From contig DATHWW010000014.1 in the NCBI GenBank assembly GCA_035460165.1, positions 55,760-119,759 of the forward strand: DNA of 64,000 bases, given 5' to 3'. Position numbers and translations under genes: made by a program. Source of the stretch: MM2 sp035460165. GTDB lineage: Bacteria > Pseudomonadota > Gammaproteobacteria > Burkholderiales > Methylophilaceae. Shown piece after piece: positions 62,947-64,000 of this stretch (the stretch's first letter is position 1; every line of letters starts with the position of its first letter). The notes beneath the pieces were generated by a model. That model did no database searches. It was not told where the DNA came from and saw nothing but the letters and a program-made list of their open reading frames with translations.

Positions 62947-63486
62947 ATGCAGATATTCACTGTCGGCCATTCGACGCGGCCGCTGGACGAGTTCATCGGC
63001 ATGCTGCTAGGCCATGCCATCGACCGGCTGGCCGATATCCGCACAATGCCGCGCTCGCGTCACAATCCCCAGTTCAATATCGACACGCTGCCGACCGCGC
63101 TGGCGAAGGCAGGCATTGCCTATAGCCACCTTCCCGGCCTCGGCGGCTTGCGCCCGAAGAAAGCGCATTCGATCAATACCGGCTGGCGCAACGCCTCGTT
63201 TCGCGCCTATGCCGACTATATGCAGACCCAGGAATTTACCGACAACATCGCACAGGTGATCGCAATGGCCAGGGACGAGCGTATCGCGCTGATGTGCGCC
63301 GAGGCGGTACCGTGGCGCTGCCATCGCTCATTGGTCGCCGATGCCCTGCTGGTGAGGGAGATTCAAGTCGAAGAAATCGTCAGCGCAGGAAAATGCGAAC
63401 CTCACGCGCTGACGGCTTTTGCACGCGTGGAGGGTACGCGCATCACCTATCCCTCGGACAAACCCATCACCGGGCAATTATTCTGA
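62947..63486 (+). CDS. DUF488 family protein
   Basis: 179 residues. The family is recognised by IFTVGHSTRPLDEF at the start, LADIRTMPRSRHNPQF, and MCAEAVPWRCHRSLVADAL (about 117-135), with a Cys and Cys-His that could form a metal or catalytic site. Function unknown. Good ribosome-binding site (AGGAGG). Follows phrB by 12 bases. Confidence 0.85.
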   Translation: MQIFTVGHSTRPLDEFIGMLLGHAIDRLADIRTMPRSRHNPQFNIDTLPTALAKAGIAYSHLPGLGGLRPKKAHSINTGWRNASFRAYADYMQTQEFTDNIAQVIAMARDERIALMCAEAVPWRCHRSLVADALLVREIQVEEIVSAGKCEPHALTAFARVEGTRITYPSDKPITGQLF

Positions 63487-63729
63487 ATCCAGCAGTTCGG
63501 CGATCGTCTGCAACTCGGCACGCGGATCCGTGTATTCCTCGTACTGGTGCTGCGTCCGTGCATACCAGTAGCGGCTGTTCCAGGCATCGCCCTCGATTTT
63601 GTGCAGCACCGCGTGTATCCAGCATGCATATGAATCGCCGTACTCCTGCACGATATTGTGGGAGCGGTCCCACTCGTCGTTCAGCGCGGCCTGGACCGCC
63701 ACTTTAAGCTCTTCAAGATTGCCGGCCAT
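63478..63729 (-). CDS. Small conserved hypothetical protein
   Basis: 83 residues, acidic, rich in aromatic residues (NSRYWYARTQHQYEEY), no signal or membrane span. It starts 12 bases after fbp, with AGGAG-like sequence (AAAGGAG) nine bases before the ATG, so is probably co-transcribed with fbp. It overlaps the DUF488 3' end by nine bases. No function known to me. Confidence 0.7.
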   Translation of the reverse strand: MAGNLEELKVAVQAALNDEWDRSHNIVQEYGDSYACWIHAVLHKIEGDAWNSRYWYARTQHQYEEYTDPRAELQTIAELLDSE

Positions 63730-63741
63730 CCCAGACTCCTT

Positions 63742-64000
63742 TCACTCCCGGTAATAGGCGTCGATACGCTCCACCTCATTCTTCGACCCCAGGATCACCG
63801 GCACGCGCTGATGCAGCGCCTCGGGTTTGAGGTCAAGGATGCGGCTGCGTCCGGTGGAACTCAGGCCACCCGCCTGCTCGACGATGAAGCTCATCGGGTT
63901 GGCTTCATACAGCAAGCGCAGCTTGCCGCCTTGCTCCTTCAGCTTGCTGTCCAGCGGATACATGAACAAGCCGCCGCGGATCAGGATCCGGTGCACCTCG
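63742..64000 (-). CDS. fbp: Fructose-1,6-bisphosphatase class I, C-terminal part (5' end outside window)
   Basis: The frame is open to the right edge, giving about the last 85 residues. IRGGLFMYPLDSKLKEQGGKL-type segment, LLYEANPMSFIVEQAGG (with the metal and substrate region) and LHQRVPVILGSKNEV are diagnostic. It serves gluconeogenesis and, with the phosphoribulokinase in this window, the Calvin cycle. Confidence 0.93.
   Translation of the reverse strand, partial: EVHRILIRGGLFMYPLDSKLKEQGGKLRLLYEANPMSFIVEQAGGLSSTGRSRILDLKPEALHQRVPVILGSKNEVERIDAYYRE

Noticed and set aside
1..64000. tRNA, rRNA, CRISPR, insertion sequences, prophage
   Set aside because: Scanned the gaps for cloverleaf-like repeats, regular spaced repeats and transposase motifs; none seen.

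Overview
The window looks like a chromosomal segment of an autotrophic betaproteobacterium, probably in the Gallionellaceae/Nitrosomonadales neighbourhood (inference, no database search). Reasons: the blocks leuS-lptE-holA-proA-nadD-rsfS-rlmH, xseB-ispA-dxs-folE2 and lptD-surA-pdxA-rsmA-adk are ordered as in that class. Two Calvin-cycle enzymes are present (a proteobacterial phosphoribulokinase and the end of a class I fructose-1,6-bisphosphatase). The ubiquinone genes, AmgK/MurU recycling pair and type IVa pilus genes also fit. No rRNA, tRNA, CRISPR array, transposase or phage gene was seen.

Region 1-10766 (+ strand) is a surface-glycan region. It starts with the C-terminal part of a type IVa major pilin and its terminator. 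Two tandem multi-membrane proteins of the TMTC (GT-C + TPR) type follow, then a dolichol-phosphate-mannose-synthase-like GT2, a GT4, a PglK/MsbA-like ABC flippase, a capsule-type GT-B with an HP motif, and another GT4. My reading is that the GT2 charges a polyprenyl phosphate and the TMTC-like enzymes move the sugar to protein, most simply the adjacent pilin.

Region 10775-21093 (- strand) is one tightly overlapped operon for pseudaminic acid: PseB, PseC, PseF, a pseudaminate-associated methylase, a PseA-type N-acetyl-sugar amidotransferase with its own HisH- and HisF-like ammonia channel, a PseG-GNAT (PseH-like) fusion, PseI, a PhyH-type dioxygenase and a second methyltransferase. It makes and activates an acetylated, possibly amidinated or methylated nonulosonic acid. 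The likely CMP-sugar transferase is the HP-motif protein on the opposite strand. Both glycan regions look more AT-rich than the rest.

Region 21169-25244 (- strand) is a compact cyclic-nucleotide module: a CHASE2 adenylate cyclase, a class II-type cyclic-nucleotide phosphodiesterase and a receptor with two cNMP-type domains fused to rhodanese. Synthesis, breakdown and sensing sit in one operon. A carboxylesterase and a large PilZ-like protein of unknown role follow.

From about 27.8 kb onward the content is mostly housekeeping: isoprenoid and folate genes, an aspartic protease, an MFS transporter, aroC, a glutamine amidotransferase, rluE, icd, a cold-shock gene with a recognisable promoter and leader, pilB-pilC, dsbC, two ubiquinone monooxygenases, pepP, murU-amgK, lptD-surA-pdxA-rsmA-adk, prk (divergent from leuS, with a leader carrying two hairpins), the leuS-to-rlmH block, a photolyase, a DUF488 protein, a small conserved protein and the truncated fbp at the right edge.
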